A stretch of DNA of 64,000 nucleotides from Eubacterium sp. (GCA_017619835.1 JAFZRN010000039.1:1-64000), one strand, 5' to 3'; positions 5,975 to 14,910 are shown, numbered from the stretch's first letter. Notes: generated by a model from the letters alone, not told the origin. Program-made: numbers and translations.

Positions 5975-8341
5975 GCTGAGTTTAGTGAGGCCGGCGAGGG
6001 CCTGGCCGACACAGATGCCGCCGTCATTTGGCGGGATCAGGCTGTGGCGCAGCACTTGAATGTTTTCCTTAACGAGAAGGTCTTCCGTAAGTCTTAGCAG
6101 AAGAGTGTTCTGGAAGACTCCGCCGCTTAAGGCGACGGTACGGATTCCGGTCTCGCTGCAGAGCCTCAGGCATGTCTCGTGGATGTATGCGGCAAGATCC
6201 GCGTGGAATCTATATGCAAGATATGCTCTGTCGGCTCCGTTTAAATATTCATCAGCGATGTTACGTACAAGGCTGTTTGTATCTTTTATAATTTCAAAGT
6301 CTGCATTCCCGGCTGAAGCGGGATCTTTCTTTGTTTCCCTGAGATATCTATCTGCTTCGAACATAAGTGAAGTTGCGGCTTCTCCTTCGAAAGTCGAGCT
6401 TCTTCTTATGCCGAGGATCGCACTGACTGAATCAAAGAGTCTTCCGGAACTGGTTGACATAATGCTGTTAACGCCGGTCCTGGCCATGTTTTTAAGCAGA
6501 CCATATTCCATGCTGTTACATATTCCGAGAGAGGTACAGATTTCTTCGGCACCACCATTCGATGTTGCAGCGGATTCACCTGCAGATTCGCCTGCAGATT
6601 CACCTGCGAAGTCACCGAGGATTGATGCTGCTATCCTCCAGCCTTCCCTTGATGAAAGGTCGCCTCCGCACTGGATGAACGGAGCTATATGGTCAATTCT
6701 CTCGAATCCGTCCAGCCTGCACTTTAGGAATTCTCCGCCCCAGATGGTCCCGTCGGTTCCGTAACCGGTTCCATCGAAGGAGACTCCGATCACTTCACTC
6801 AGATAATCATTTTCGGCCATGCAGGAAAGGATGTGTGCGTAGTGATGCTGAATCTTCATCACAGGCAGTCCAAGCGACTCTGCGACAGCAGTAGTATTAT
6901 ACTTCGGATGCAAGTCAGCGACAACCAGCGTGGGCCTTGCCTCCAAAAGGGTCTGCATTCTGTCGATCGACTGCTCGAGAGCATTTACGGTGCGGATGTC
7001 CTCCATGTCGCCGACGTAGGCGGATGGATAGATCAGCGAATCCTTCGCAACCGCAAATGTGTTCTTCAGCTCGCCGCCCACCGCAAGGACATGTCCCTTC
7101 GGGCTGAGCAGTTTCGCGGATGAACTGTCGGTACCGATCATGAACGGAAGAGGAGCGAAGCCTCTTGAACGGCGGATCATGTAGGGCTCACCCTGATAAT
7201 AGTCCATAACACTGTCGTCTGCACGGGTCCGGATGGTCCTGTTATTCGAGAGCACCAGGTCGGTGAAACCGGATATTTCTTCTATAGCATCTTCGTCGGT
7301 GCGGCAGATCGGGGCACCGGAAGCATTTGCGCTCGTCATTATCAGGCAGTCGGACACGGCCGTGTCGTCCTTATGATCAAAAAGCAGCATGTGGACCGGG
7401 GTGTACGGAAGCATGACGCCGACCTTGGGGTTGTCGGGCGCGACCGATTCGGCAAGCGTCGAGTCGGGATTCCTCCTGAGGAGGACGATGGGCTTCTGAT
7501 AGCCTGTCAGCTGCCGGTACATTTCCTGTGAATCTATATGACACTCCCTTTTAACAGTATCTATATCCTTCATCATGACAGCGAAGGGTTTCATGGGTCG
7601 GTTCTTGAGTGATCTCAGCCTTGCGACGGCATTTTCATTTGTCGCATCGCAGCAAAGGTGAAAGCCGCCGATTCCCTTGATCGCGCAGATTTTGCCCTCA
7701 TTTATCGCGTTTCTTGCTTTGGAAATGGCGTCGTGGCCGCGAACGTCCGTAGGAACAAGTCTGCCGCTCGCTTCATCTTTCTCAAGCAGATAAATCTCGG
7801 GGCCGCAGTCCGGACAGCAGACCGGCTGCGCATCGTAGCGCCGGGTCTCGGGGTGAGTATATTCATACTCGCACTCGGGGCACATCTTAAAATCCTTCAT
7901 GCTGGTGCGCTCCCTGTCGTAGGGCATGGAGTCGAGAATCGTAAGCCTCGGCCCGCAATTGGTGCAGTTTATGAAGGGATGAAGATAGCGCCTGTCCTTC
8001 GGATCATAGAGCTCCTTCTTGCATTTATCGCAAATGGCGATGTCGGGCGAAACGAAGATGTCGCCGATGTCCTTCTCGCTCTCGATTATCTCGAAGGAAT
8101 CAAACTCCGGAAGGTCGACAAGCTTAGTGATTATGTTCAGGATGTTCGATCTTTCGGGAGGATGGTACTTAAGCTCCGAAAGAAGGTTGCTGACATTCTC
8201 GCCCTGGGCAAATATCTCGACATAGGAACCCTTATTGGATACCGTGCCTTTTATGTTGTTTCTTAGACAAGTCCGGCTGACAAAGGGGCGGAAACCGACA
8301 CCCTGAACTATGCCGTAGACTCTGATGTTGGATGTAAGCAT
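5969..8341 (-). CDS. hypF: Carbamoyltransferase HypF
   Basis: 790 residues from ATG 8341 (AAAGGAG upstream). Domains in order: acylphosphatase (RVYGIVQGVGFRPF, residues ~7-20), two zinc-ribbon Cys pairs (CDKC...CTNC and CPEC...CPDC, ~105-185), a YrdC-like domain (KGIGGFHL..., RPMKPFAVM) and a Kae1/TobZ-like carbamoyltransferase domain (HHYAHILSCM, SFDGTGYGTDG, ALSGGVFQN). HypF uses carbamoyl phosphate and ATP to carbamoylate HypE. Near residues ~580-590 there is a Gly-Glu-Ser-Ala repeat encoded by a 12-base tandem repeat at ~6571-6616, an unusual insertion in the last domain. It starts 13 bases after the nitrogenase-like gene upstream. Confidence 0.95.
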   Translation of the reverse strand: MLTSNIRVYGIVQGVGFRPFVSRTCLRNNIKGTVSNKGSYVEIFAQGENVSNLLSELKYHPPERSNILNIITKLVDLPEFDSFEIIESEKDIGDIFVSPDIAICDKCKKELYDPKDRRYLHPFINCTNCGPRLTILDSMPYDRERTSMKDFKMCPECEYEYTHPETRRYDAQPVCCPDCGPEIYLLEKDEASGRLVPTDVRGHDAISKARNAINEGKICAIKGIGGFHLCCDATNENAVARLRSLKNRPMKPFAVMMKDIDTVKRECHIDSQEMYRQLTGYQKPIVLLRRNPDSTLAESVAPDNPKVGVMLPYTPVHMLLFDHKDDTAVSDCLIMTSANASGAPICRTDEDAIEEISGFTDLVLSNNRTIRTRADDSVMDYYQGEPYMIRRSRGFAPLPFMIGTDSSSAKLLSPKGHVLAVGGELKNTFAVAKDSLIYPSAYVGDMEDIRTVNALEQSIDRMQTLLEARPTLVVADLHPKYNTTAVAESLGLPVMKIQHHYAHILSCMAENDYLSEVIGVSFDGTGYGTDGTIWGGEFLKCRLDGFERIDHIAPFIQCGGDLSSREGWRIAASILGDFAGESAGESAGESAATSNGGAEEICTSLGICNSMEYGLLKNMARTGVNSIMSTSSGRLFDSVSAILGIRRSSTFEGEAATSLMFEADRYLRETKKDPASAGNADFEIIKDTNSLVRNIADEYLNGADRAYLAYRFHADLAAYIHETCLRLCSETGIRTVALSGGVFQNTLLLRLTEDLLVKENIQVLRHSLIPPNDGGICVGQALAGLTKLSM
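6571..6616. repeat. 12-base tandem repeat inside hypF
   Basis: About three to four copies of a unit like GATTCACCTGCA encode an (E-S-A-G)n tract in the HypF C-terminal domain. One of four such low-complexity expansions in this operon. Confidence 0.7.
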
Positions 8342-8354
8342 ACCCCGCTCCTTT

Positions 8355-9533
8355 CTAACGACCGGAGATTGCAAAGTGAGGGTAATCGACAAGAGTACCC
8401 TTATAGCCGGCGGCATTCAAGAGAAGCCTGATGTCTGCGTCGCCGATTATCATATCGTAGCTTCCGGAGGAAGCTAATTCGTAAAGGTCGTCTTCATCAT
8501 TTAGGTGGATGTCACCTGCCTCAACGTAGTCGGGGCTTTGCATAAAGAATGTAGCGCAGTCGATCTTAACGGAAATGTCTGACTCAGCTGCCACATTCTC
8601 AAGTTTCTGTCTCAGCTCATTTGCGGAGAACTGGGAGTGGAGGATGAGGATACTGCAAGTGTCGCCTGATCCGGCAGCATCGGATGAATTGCCGGCATCG
8701 GCTGCAAATCTTGTAAGTGCGGCTACGGACTCATCTACGACATTCTGAGGTATGAAGGGATAGCCGACTTCATACGGCACACCGAACTTACTCTTCAGGT
8801 ATTCGGCTGCCTTAAGAGCAGCAGGGCTTACCACGATATGCTTCTTCATGTCGGGTGCGTTTCTGATATCATCCAGGGTCGAGCCGAGAGAATATACGAC
8901 AACATTTTCCAGTGAACCCATAGCACTAAGCAGGGACTCCTTATCGATGTATCCTGTTTCGAGCGGAGTAGCACCGAGGATTCCTATCTTGTCGCCAGCC
9001 GCATCTTCAGCCGCATCTTCAGCCGCATCTTCAGTCGCATCTTCAGTCGCATCATTGTTGGAAGCTTTGTCGACTTCCTCTACAGATTTACCCGCAAACT
9101 CCTCGAAAAGCGAGAGCCATGCGGCTTCCTCACCCTCATCGTAGTAGGCGGTTCCGTCACAGTTTATTGTTATACATGGAATCCCGAGACTGTTCTCGCC
9201 CATCCTTTTAAGAGCCTTCATATCAGTCGCGATAACCGCGGGAACCGGAGTTCCGACGATCGCGCTGAAAGCACCGCCCAGCTGGTCGTGAGCAGTCTTC
9301 AGCTTAGCGATAAGCCTGTCATCACGTCCCATGATGGCGTCCATGTCTCTGAGTCCCGCACTGAATACGGCACTTTTTTTCGTGAACCATCGGGGCTCAT
9401 CGAAGCCGCAGATGTTACCGGCACAGCCGCCGGCGTCCGCAATGACGATCAGTCCGCCGAGTTCGTATAGTACTCCGCAGGCGCCTGACTGATCGGGCGC
9501 AAACGGAGAGAGATATCTGAGTAATTTTTTCAT
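8355..9533 (-). CDS. Nitrogenase component 1-like protein, K/N-type (trio B)
   Basis: 392 residues. The N terminus has the nitrogenase component-1 pattern: Cys19 in SGACGVLYELGG, Cys37 in DAGGCAGN, then EPRW, matching P-cluster-type ligand positions. It is clearly paralogous to the 395-residue product of 11575-12762: C19 and C37 align at identical spacing, both have G-x-(D/N)-E-P-R-W, and both end near P-H-x-A-x-S-G-R. The Cys93 of that paralogue is Val here, while an extra Cys42 is present. Residues ~160-180 contain an Asp/Ala/Glu repeat (12-base units, 8998-9051). Start ATG 9533 overlaps the upstream stop by one base. Presumed partner of the 423-residue protein in a heterotetramer. Substrate unknown. 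Confidence 0.8.
   Translation of the reverse strand: MKKLLRYLSPFAPDQSGACGVLYELGGLIVIADAGGCAGNICGFDEPRWFTKKSAVFSAGLRDMDAIMGRDDRLIAKLKTAHDQLGGAFSAIVGTPVPAVIATDMKALKRMGENSLGIPCITINCDGTAYYDEGEEAAWLSLFEEFAGKSVEEVDKASNNDATEDATEDAAEDAAEDAAGDKIGILGATPLETGYIDKESLLSAMGSLENVVVYSLGSTLDDIRNAPDMKKHIVVSPAALKAAEYLKSKFGVPYEVGYPFIPQNVVDESVAALTRFAADAGNSSDAAGSGDTCSILILHSQFSANELRQKLENVAAESDISVKIDCATFFMQSPDYVEAGDIHLNDEDDLYELASSGSYDMIIGDADIRLLLNAAGYKGTLVDYPHFAISGR
8998..9051. repeat. 12-base tandem repeat inside the trio B K-type gene
   Basis: About 4.5 copies of a unit GCATCTTCAGCC/GTC, encoding (E-D-A-A/T)n in the nitrogenase-like protein. Near-perfect copies suggest recent slippage expansion. Confidence 0.85.
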
Positions 9534-10804
9534 TATAATTCTTCCAAACGTTCAAAAAGTTTAATCACACCGTCGTAGCCGAATGGCTGCTCATCGTCGC
9601 ACCATTCGATGCCCGGCGTGGCGGGGTGGTAGTAGCTGCAGTCCGAGCCGATATACATGTCGACTGGCTCCTCCTCGTAGTACATCATCGTCGGCGAGAG
9701 GTTGGAGTAAACTAACGTGTCGGGGCTCAGCTCGGCCAGGCGTTTTAAAAATCTGAAATTCAGTTCGCCGATGGTGGCGAAAAGTTCCTTTACCTTAAAG
9801 CCTTCCTCGACAAGCATGAGAGCCATCTCAATCGGGTCGCCGTTCTGGATTTCTCCTACCGCAAATGTCACGGCCCCGCGACTCTCCTTAAACCCCTCTA
9901 TCGCCCGCCGCGCTTTCTCATAATACGGTCCGTCATCGAGCCCACTACCGAGCGCCTCCCCGAGAAGTCTGTACTGATTATGAATCTTATCAGTCCGGTA
10001 AAGTCTCAGCAGTTCAATGAAAGGTATCCCGAGCCTGTCCTGCAGACTCTGTGCAGCGGCCCTCGCCTCGGGGTTCAGGACAAGGTTGAAGTTTGCCCGT
10101 GACATTTCCTTATACTCATCAAAGGTCTTCAGCCGTCCGATCTCGCGGATGTTCTTGATTCCGATCGATTTCATCAGAGGATAGAGCTCGCAGCTATCAA
10201 AGAGCGGCGAAAAATATCCCATTATATTCATGTCCTGCGGAACCTTGTCGGCCTTCTCAAGCAGAGAATAAACGCTCGTCCTTACAGCGGCCATGGGCGG
10301 CAGCCTCTTCTCACGTGTCAGCGCATACATGTAGCATGCGACAGCCGGGATCCCGGTCCTCTCGGTCACCTTTTTGCAGACTCTCTCCATATCGGTCCCC
10401 AGCAGCGCATCGACGCAGGTGATACAGATCATGATCGCCGACGGCTTCTTATCAAGAACTTTAAGCATCTCCTCAGCTGCCTCGGGAATCTTCGTAAGGT
10501 GACGTCCGGTCACGATGTCCGTGTCATCCAGAAGCTGGAAGAAGAAGCGGTCCCTGTATTCGGGCATGCTCCTGAAAAGAGATGTGTTCCTTCCACAGCA
10601 TCCGGGCGATACGAGAAGCATCACGGATTCGGGCACTGCAAGGCCGGCTCTCTTAACACCGAAGCCCTTCGCACCGGGAGAGTTAAAGTAGAGAGTTGCC
10701 GGCGAGCTGTAGATCAGGTGGTCGGAGCTCTTCATTTCCGATGGGAGAGTGGCAGGCGTAAGCTCTGCCAGTTCTTTAGTTGTCATACAAAATGCTTTAT
10801 TCAT
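9533..10804 (-). CDS. Nitrogenase component 1-like protein, D/E-type (trio B)
   Basis: This 423-residue nitrogenase/oxidoreductase component-1 family protein has Cys69-Cys70 in VSPGCCGRN, equivalent to the Gly-Cys ligand. C127 and C130 lie in ICITCVDALLGTD, equivalent to the Thr-Cys...IG-D motif of NifD/K and BchN. The C-terminal PFGYDGVIKLFERLEEL resembles the NifD/NifE tail (GYDG-F-A-I-F). Two or three Cys here plus C19/C37 of its neighbour could ligate one interface [4Fe-4S] cluster as in BchNB or CfbD. The FeMo-cofactor Cys/His ligands are not recognisable. It starts 2 bases after the H gene's stop with a poor RBS, suggesting translational coupling. Enzyme substrate unknown. Confidence 0.82.
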   Translation of the reverse strand: MNKAFCMTTKELAELTPATLPSEMKSSDHLIYSSPATLYFNSPGAKGFGVKRAGLAVPESVMLLVSPGCCGRNTSLFRSMPEYRDRFFFQLLDDTDIVTGRHLTKIPEAAEEMLKVLDKKPSAIMICITCVDALLGTDMERVCKKVTERTGIPAVACYMYALTREKRLPPMAAVRTSVYSLLEKADKVPQDMNIMGYFSPLFDSCELYPLMKSIGIKNIREIGRLKTFDEYKEMSRANFNLVLNPEARAAAQSLQDRLGIPFIELLRLYRTDKIHNQYRLLGEALGSGLDDGPYYEKARRAIEGFKESRGAVTFAVGEIQNGDPIEMALMLVEEGFKVKELFATIGELNFRFLKRLAELSPDTLVYSNLSPTMMYYEEEPVDMYIGSDCSYYHPATPGIEWCDDEQPFGYDGVIKLFERLEEL

Positions 10805-10806
10805 AG

Positions 10807-11562
10807 TTATTTATCTTCATCAATCAGGAGCTGCGCGAGGTCGAGGAAACGGCGGCTTACTTCAAGCGTCGGGTCGCCCTCGATCACAGTCTTACCCATG
10901 TCTTCGTAGTGGATTATATCGTTTGTCCTCGGTATGTCGGCGATTATCTCAAGTCCGCTCTTCTCGGCGAAGGCGCGGACCTTTTCCTCCTCGCCCTCGA
11001 CATTTCGGCGGTTCATTACGATGCCGCGCACCTTGGCATAGCTTCTGTCTTCAAAATTCTTCACTGCGGTGTTAATGTTGTTTGCAGCGTAGAGCGCCAT
11101 TTTCTCACCTGACGTAACGATCAGGATCTTGTCGGCATAACCCTCTCGGATCGGCGCCGCAAATCCCCCGCACACAACATCTCCCAGCACGTCATACAGC
11201 ACGGCGTCGGGCTTATATTTCTTGTAAAGCTCGAGCTCCTCGAGAAGCGAGAACGTGGTGATGATCCCGCGGCCCGCGCATCCGAGTCCCGGCGTCGGTC
11301 CGCCCGTCTCGATGCAGACAACCCCGCCGAAGCCCTCCTTCGTGATCTGGTCGAGCGAGGTCGGCTCCTCATCGGTCTCGCGCATATAATTCATGACCGG
11401 CATGACCGGCTCCCCATTCAGAAGGTTCGCGGTCGAATCGGCCTTGGGGTCGCAGCCAATCTGAATAACCTTTTTCCCGAGCGAGGCAAGCGCAGCGGCA
11501 AGGTTCGAAGTAACGGTCGATTTGCCGATGCCGCCTTTCCCGTAAACAGCAACTTTTATCAT
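10807..11562 (-). CDS. Nitrogenase reductase-like Fe protein (NifH/CfbC/BchL family), trio B
   Basis: 251 residues. P-loop GKGGIGKST (8-16), CDPKADST (37-44), Cys95 in GLGCAGRG and Cys131 in DVVCGG: all residues required for an ATPase homodimer bridging a [4Fe-4S] cluster. Arg98 in CAGRG is the position modified by DraT in NifH. The protein is shorter than NifH (about 280-295) and lacks its C-terminal extension, like other nitrogenase-like reductases. RBS AAAGGAAA precedes the ATG at 11562. It should donate electrons to the 423/392 pair immediately downstream. Confidence 0.92.
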   Translation of the reverse strand: MIKVAVYGKGGIGKSTVTSNLAAALASLGKKVIQIGCDPKADSTANLLNGEPVMPVMNYMRETDEEPTSLDQITKEGFGGVVCIETGGPTPGLGCAGRGIITTFSLLEELELYKKYKPDAVLYDVLGDVVCGGFAAPIREGYADKILIVTSGEKMALYAANNINTAVKNFEDRSYAKVRGIVMNRRNVEGEEEKVRAFAEKSGLEIIADIPRTNDIIHYEDMGKTVIEGDPTLEVSRRFLDLAQLLIDEDK

Positions 11563-11574
11563 GATCTTTCCTTT

Positions 11575-12762
11575 CTATATCTCAAAAATCGAAGTATGTT
11601 CCCTGCTAAAGCATCTTCCGGAGAACGCATCGTGCGGCCTCCTCACAAAGCTTTTTCCATGGCAAATGGCTTCGAACAGCGGATCAGCCACAACCACTTC
11701 TGATTTACCGATTTCCTTCTCGAGCATGTCTTCATCGTCGCACGATATGTCCCACTCGGAACTGAGCTGGCTGAGGTCGCCTTCGCCTACACTTTCAAGA
11801 ACTCTTGAAGCGATGCCCTTATCAAGTGAAAGAGCAGCGGCGAGAGAAGTGGAGAGAACGCTTTCTCCAACGATCGCGGTTTCATTTCCGTAAAGCCTGC
11901 AGTCTGCGGCTGAATCAATAGAGCGTCTTTCTGCAGCGGCAGTCTTAAGGTCTTCGATAACTTTATCGGCGAATTTCTTCCCATAAGGAACTCCGACAAC
12001 AAATGGAATATCGAATCTTTCAAGAAGAGATTCGGCAAGCGGACGTCCGCTCGATGCAACGACAAGACTTACATCAGCTTCGGAAAGCCGGCGCACCTCA
12101 TCAAGCGAAGTGCCCATTCCGATGCAGGCATTAACTGTAAGCCCATTACTTTCGAGCCATGACTTGATCTCGTTTTCCGTTCCCAGTGGGAAGTCAAGCG
12201 GGGTCATGCCGAGGATGTTAACCTTGAGCGGCTTACCGGATTCATTAACTTCACCGGCTCCGGCTACTCCGTCCGGCCCGCTAGCTTCCGGCCCAACAGC
12301 TTCCGCCCCAACAGCTTCCTCCGTAAATCTCTCCGAAAGCTTCAGGAACGCGTCGGCAGCGCCCTGAATATAGCTCTGCATTCCGTTGGTCCTGACATTA
12401 AAGCTTGGGATACCTGTGCGGCTCTCAACCTCGTAAGCAATCGCCTCCATGTCGATCCCGATCATCGCCGGCATCGGGGATGCGCATATCGCGATGAAAG
12501 CAGGATGAAGCTGCTCTGCAGTCGTGACGAGGTCGCTTATAAACTTTTCATCGTTTCCCATTACGGCGTCATTTTCGGTAAGACCGGAAATGTACATCAT
12601 GCTTTCGTTCTCGTACCAGCGCGGCTCGTCGTGAGTCGTGTATGTCGAGTTGCAGCCGGATGCATCGTGGATCACGGTCATCCCGCCGTATTCATATAGC
12701 GCCGAGCAGAAACCCGAGGTGTCTGCGGCATATATTGAAATTCTTCTTGCAGTCTGATTCAT
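11575..12762 (-). CDS. Nitrogenase component 1-like protein, K/N-type (trio A)
   Basis: 395 residues from ATG 12762, which overlaps the upstream stop by ATGA; a longer reading from 12783 lies wholly inside the upstream gene. Cys19 (SGFCSALYEYGG), Cys37 (DASGCNSTY) and Cys93 (AICASPMPAMIGID) fall at nitrogenase component-1 ligand positions. EPRW follows, and the C terminus has R-P-H-D-A-F-S-G-R. Paralogue of the 392-residue product downstream. A Glu/Ala/Gly/Pro-rich stretch near residues 150-170 is coded by ~15-base repeats (12281-12318). Likely pairs with the 458-residue protein. Function unknown. Confidence 0.8.
   Translation of the reverse strand: MNQTARRISIYAADTSGFCSALYEYGGMTVIHDASGCNSTYTTHDEPRWYENESMMYISGLTENDAVMGNDEKFISDLVTTAEQLHPAFIAICASPMPAMIGIDMEAIAYEVESRTGIPSFNVRTNGMQSYIQGAADAFLKLSERFTEEAVGAEAVGPEASGPDGVAGAGEVNESGKPLKVNILGMTPLDFPLGTENEIKSWLESNGLTVNACIGMGTSLDEVRRLSEADVSLVVASSGRPLAESLLERFDIPFVVGVPYGKKFADKVIEDLKTAAAERRSIDSAADCRLYGNETAIVGESVLSTSLAAALSLDKGIASRVLESVGEGDLSQLSSEWDISCDDEDMLEKEIGKSEVVVADPLFEAICHGKSFVRRPHDAFSGRCFSREHTSIFEI
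12281..12318. repeat. 15-base tandem repeat inside the trio A K-type gene
   Basis: About 2.5 copies of a unit CTTCCG(G/C)CCCAACAG encode an E-A-V-G-A/P tract in the 395-residue nitrogenase-like protein. Confidence 0.7.
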
Positions 12763-14135
12763 AGGCAGCTTTCGCACCCCCATCCCTTGTGACTGATGGT
12801 CTTCTTTGTATCCTTCGGGTTCTCCCGGGCGTCGATCATGAGTTCGGCAAGACGGCTTATCGCCTGGTAGCCCCAGGTTCCGCCGCCCTCGACGATGTCG
12901 ACGAAGTGCGTGGTCGCCGTGAAGTAAGCTGCTTTCTGACCGATGGCAAGAAACTCGCCTTCGTCCGAATCGCTGCCCGTAGCAGAACCACCCGCAGCAC
13001 CCGCAGCGCCCGCTGCAAACCTCATCGCAGGGTCGATCGTCGGATAAACCTTGATATCCGGACGCACCTCCTTAAGCCTTTCGAAGCATTCGCCTTCGTC
13101 CTTTGGAAATGAGTCGCTGTATATACGTTCAACATGGAAATCATTTGCCGTAAGGAGCTCGGCGAGTTCGAGTATATAAGGATACGCAGTGTAATCTATT
13201 GCAATCGGAGTATCGCCTACTATCGCGCGCGCCTTCTTAAGGTCAGCATAGGCTTTGCTCCTTGACTCTTCTATAAACTTATCGACAGCCCCGCCGTCCA
13301 GCCCGAGCTTTGCGCCGAGCTCTTTAAGTGCGGAGTCGATCCTTGACTCATTAAAATAAATCGGAAGCTTCAGCCACTCGAGGTTAAGCCTCCTTGTAAG
13401 CTGCTTTGCGGAAGTATCTGCCACCGAGAGAGTGGAGATAGCAAGCGGTGCGGCGCCGAGCTTAAGATATTCGTCGTAGGTGTCGCAGTCGGCGATATCC
13501 CAGATACGTCTTCCGGACAGCCTGATAAGCTGCGCGATGTCGGAAGCTTTATCAAAGGGAAGGTTGCTTCCGATAAGAGCGACCAGGTCGTTTTTCTTGG
13601 GAAGCTCCTTCACGGGCTCGTAGAGACTTATCTTCATCATGCTGTCGGGCGACATGGTCTTACGCATGGTCGGGATCATGTAGCACTCGACAAAATCGAT
13701 GTCGGGGAACATCTCTGAAAGCTCGTCGGTTATCATCTTAAAGTCGCAGCCCTCGAACATATGCATGCAGCTGAGATAGATGAGTACGCAGCGAGGCTTT
13801 ACTTCGAGCTGCTCCACGATATGGCGCGTTCCTTCGATGACGCGGCTCTCCATCTCGCCGTTCCACATATCCTCTTCTCTGAGGGCAACCCATGACATTC
13901 GTTCCATCGCATTCATTTCCGCTGCGGTGAGCACTACGCCTCGAAGGCATCCCTGTGCGCAGACATAGACCTGGTTGGACTCCGGGATAAGCATTCCCGT
14001 GTGAACGATGTTCCAGACGCCCCTTGCGGCCGCATTATAGGTAAGCCCCTCGTAGAAAGGATTCTCAAAATCCATTTCGGCGAGTGTGATCGGCTCGGGT
14101 ATTCTGTTTTCGAAAGTATTTAATGCTTTGATCAT
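12759..14135 (-). CDS. Nitrogenase component 1-like protein, D/E-type (trio A)
   Basis: 458 residues. Cys59 and Cys63 in VYVCAQGCLRG and Cys123 in LIYLSCMHMFEGCD align with the Gly-Cys and Thr-Cys...G-D ligand motifs of nitrogenase component 1. C116 and C130 are additional. Residues ~364-380 are an Ala/Gly/Ser tract (9-base repeats). The end of the protein has GGTWGYQAISRLAELM, like the NifD GYDG tail, then a unique C-terminal extension finishing GWGCESCL, a C-x-x-C absent from the trio B counterpart. It begins 33 bases after the H gene and overlaps the next gene by 4 bases. Catalytic role unknown. Confidence 0.82.
   Translation of the reverse strand: MIKALNTFENRIPEPITLAEMDFENPFYEGLTYNAAARGVWNIVHTGMLIPESNQVYVCAQGCLRGVVLTAAEMNAMERMSWVALREEDMWNGEMESRVIEGTRHIVEQLEVKPRCVLIYLSCMHMFEGCDFKMITDELSEMFPDIDFVECYMIPTMRKTMSPDSMMKISLYEPVKELPKKNDLVALIGSNLPFDKASDIAQLIRLSGRRIWDIADCDTYDEYLKLGAAPLAISTLSVADTSAKQLTRRLNLEWLKLPIYFNESRIDSALKELGAKLGLDGGAVDKFIEESRSKAYADLKKARAIVGDTPIAIDYTAYPYILELAELLTANDFHVERIYSDSFPKDEGECFERLKEVRPDIKVYPTIDPAMRFAAGAAGAAGGSATGSDSDEGEFLAIGQKAAYFTATTHFVDIVEGGGTWGYQAISRLAELMIDARENPKDTKKTISHKGWGCESCL
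12991..13017. repeat. 9-base tandem repeat inside the trio A D-type gene
   Basis: Three copies of CCCGCAGCA/G (last CCCGCTGCA), encoding (G-A-A)n in the 458-residue protein. Confidence 0.65.
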
Positions 14136-14168
14136 AGGATTTATCCGTTTATTTTTCCTGGTTGCCGG

Positions 14169-14909
14169 TTACTCTGTCACCCTGTCAGCGAGTGCGAGAA
14201 GCTTTTCAGCGACATCGCTATCGGGGAAGAGGTCGACAACGGTCTTGCTTTCGGCCTCCGCTTTCTCGAAAAGGGAGCTTCTCGGTATCGTTGCAACGAC
14301 GTCTGTCTCGAAATCCTTCGCGAGCGCGAAAGCATTTTCCTCTTCATTATCAACTCCGCGGCAGTTAAGGATGATGCCGCCAAGCTTCGCATAGTCACGC
14401 TTGCGGAAGTTGTTAACGGCCATCGCGATATTTGCGGCAGCGTAGATCGACATCTTCTCGCCGGAGGTTACGATGTAGACCTCGTCGGCATAGCCCTTAC
14501 GCATCGGCATCGTGAAGCCGCCGCAGACAACGTCGCCGAGGACGTCGTAGATTATTACGTCGGGCTTGTAGAAGTCGTAAGCACCCTTGGTCTCGAGAGC
14601 CTCGAGCGCATTGATGATGCCGCGCCCCGCACAGCCGAGTCCCGGAACCGGGCCGCCGGCCTCGACGCAGAGAACGCCCGACTCACTTTCCTTAACCATG
14701 TCCTGCAGGGTAAATGGCTTCCCGCTTCTTACGAGCTCAAGCACCGTCGTGATCTTCTCCTTGGGGCAGAGCAGTGAAGTGGAGTCCGCTTTCGGGTCGC
14801 AGCCTATCTGCATAACCGTGAGTCCGCGCTTTGCGAGCGCTGAGCTTAAGTTGGAGGAAAGGGTGGATTTTCCGATTCCGCCTTTTCCGTAGATTGCTAT
14901 CTTTTTCAT
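14169..14909 (-). CDS. Nitrogenase reductase-like Fe protein (NifH/CfbC/BchL family), trio A
   Basis: 246 residues from ATG 14909. P-loop GKGGIGKST (8-16), CDPKADST (37-44), Cys93 in GLGCAGRG with Arg96, Cys129 in DVVCGG. This is the complete set for an ATP-driven [4Fe-4S] reductase. It is strongly similar to the trio B H protein, so the H-D-K set was probably duplicated as a block. The start is 1 base past the hydE stop and its RBS (AAAGGAAAATGA) lies inside hydE, so translation is coupled. Likely partner of the 458/395 pair. Confidence 0.92.
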   Translation of the reverse strand: MKKIAIYGKGGIGKSTLSSNLSSALAKRGLTVMQIGCDPKADSTSLLCPKEKITTVLELVRSGKPFTLQDMVKESESGVLCVEAGGPVPGLGCAGRGIINALEALETKGAYDFYKPDVIIYDVLGDVVCGGFTMPMRKGYADEVYIVTSGEKMSIYAAANIAMAVNNFRKRDYAKLGGIILNCRGVDNEEENAFALAKDFETDVVATIPRSSLFEKAEAESKTVVDLFPDSDVAEKLLALADRVTE

Positions 14910-14910
14910 A

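Noticed and set aside
6060..6764. Long open frame on the + strand opposite hypF
   Set aside because: Antisense shadow of a well-supported hypF; no RBS and no recognisable domain.
7658..8266. 202-codon + strand frame opposite the hypF N terminus
   Set aside because: Lies entirely over the acylphosphatase/zinc-finger region of hypF; composition reflects the complementary strand only.
8355..14909. A true nitrogen-fixation (nif) cluster
   Set aside because: No nifB, nifE/N set, nifV or FeMo-co ligand residues seen; the H proteins are short and the operon holds Hyp and Hyd maturases instead.
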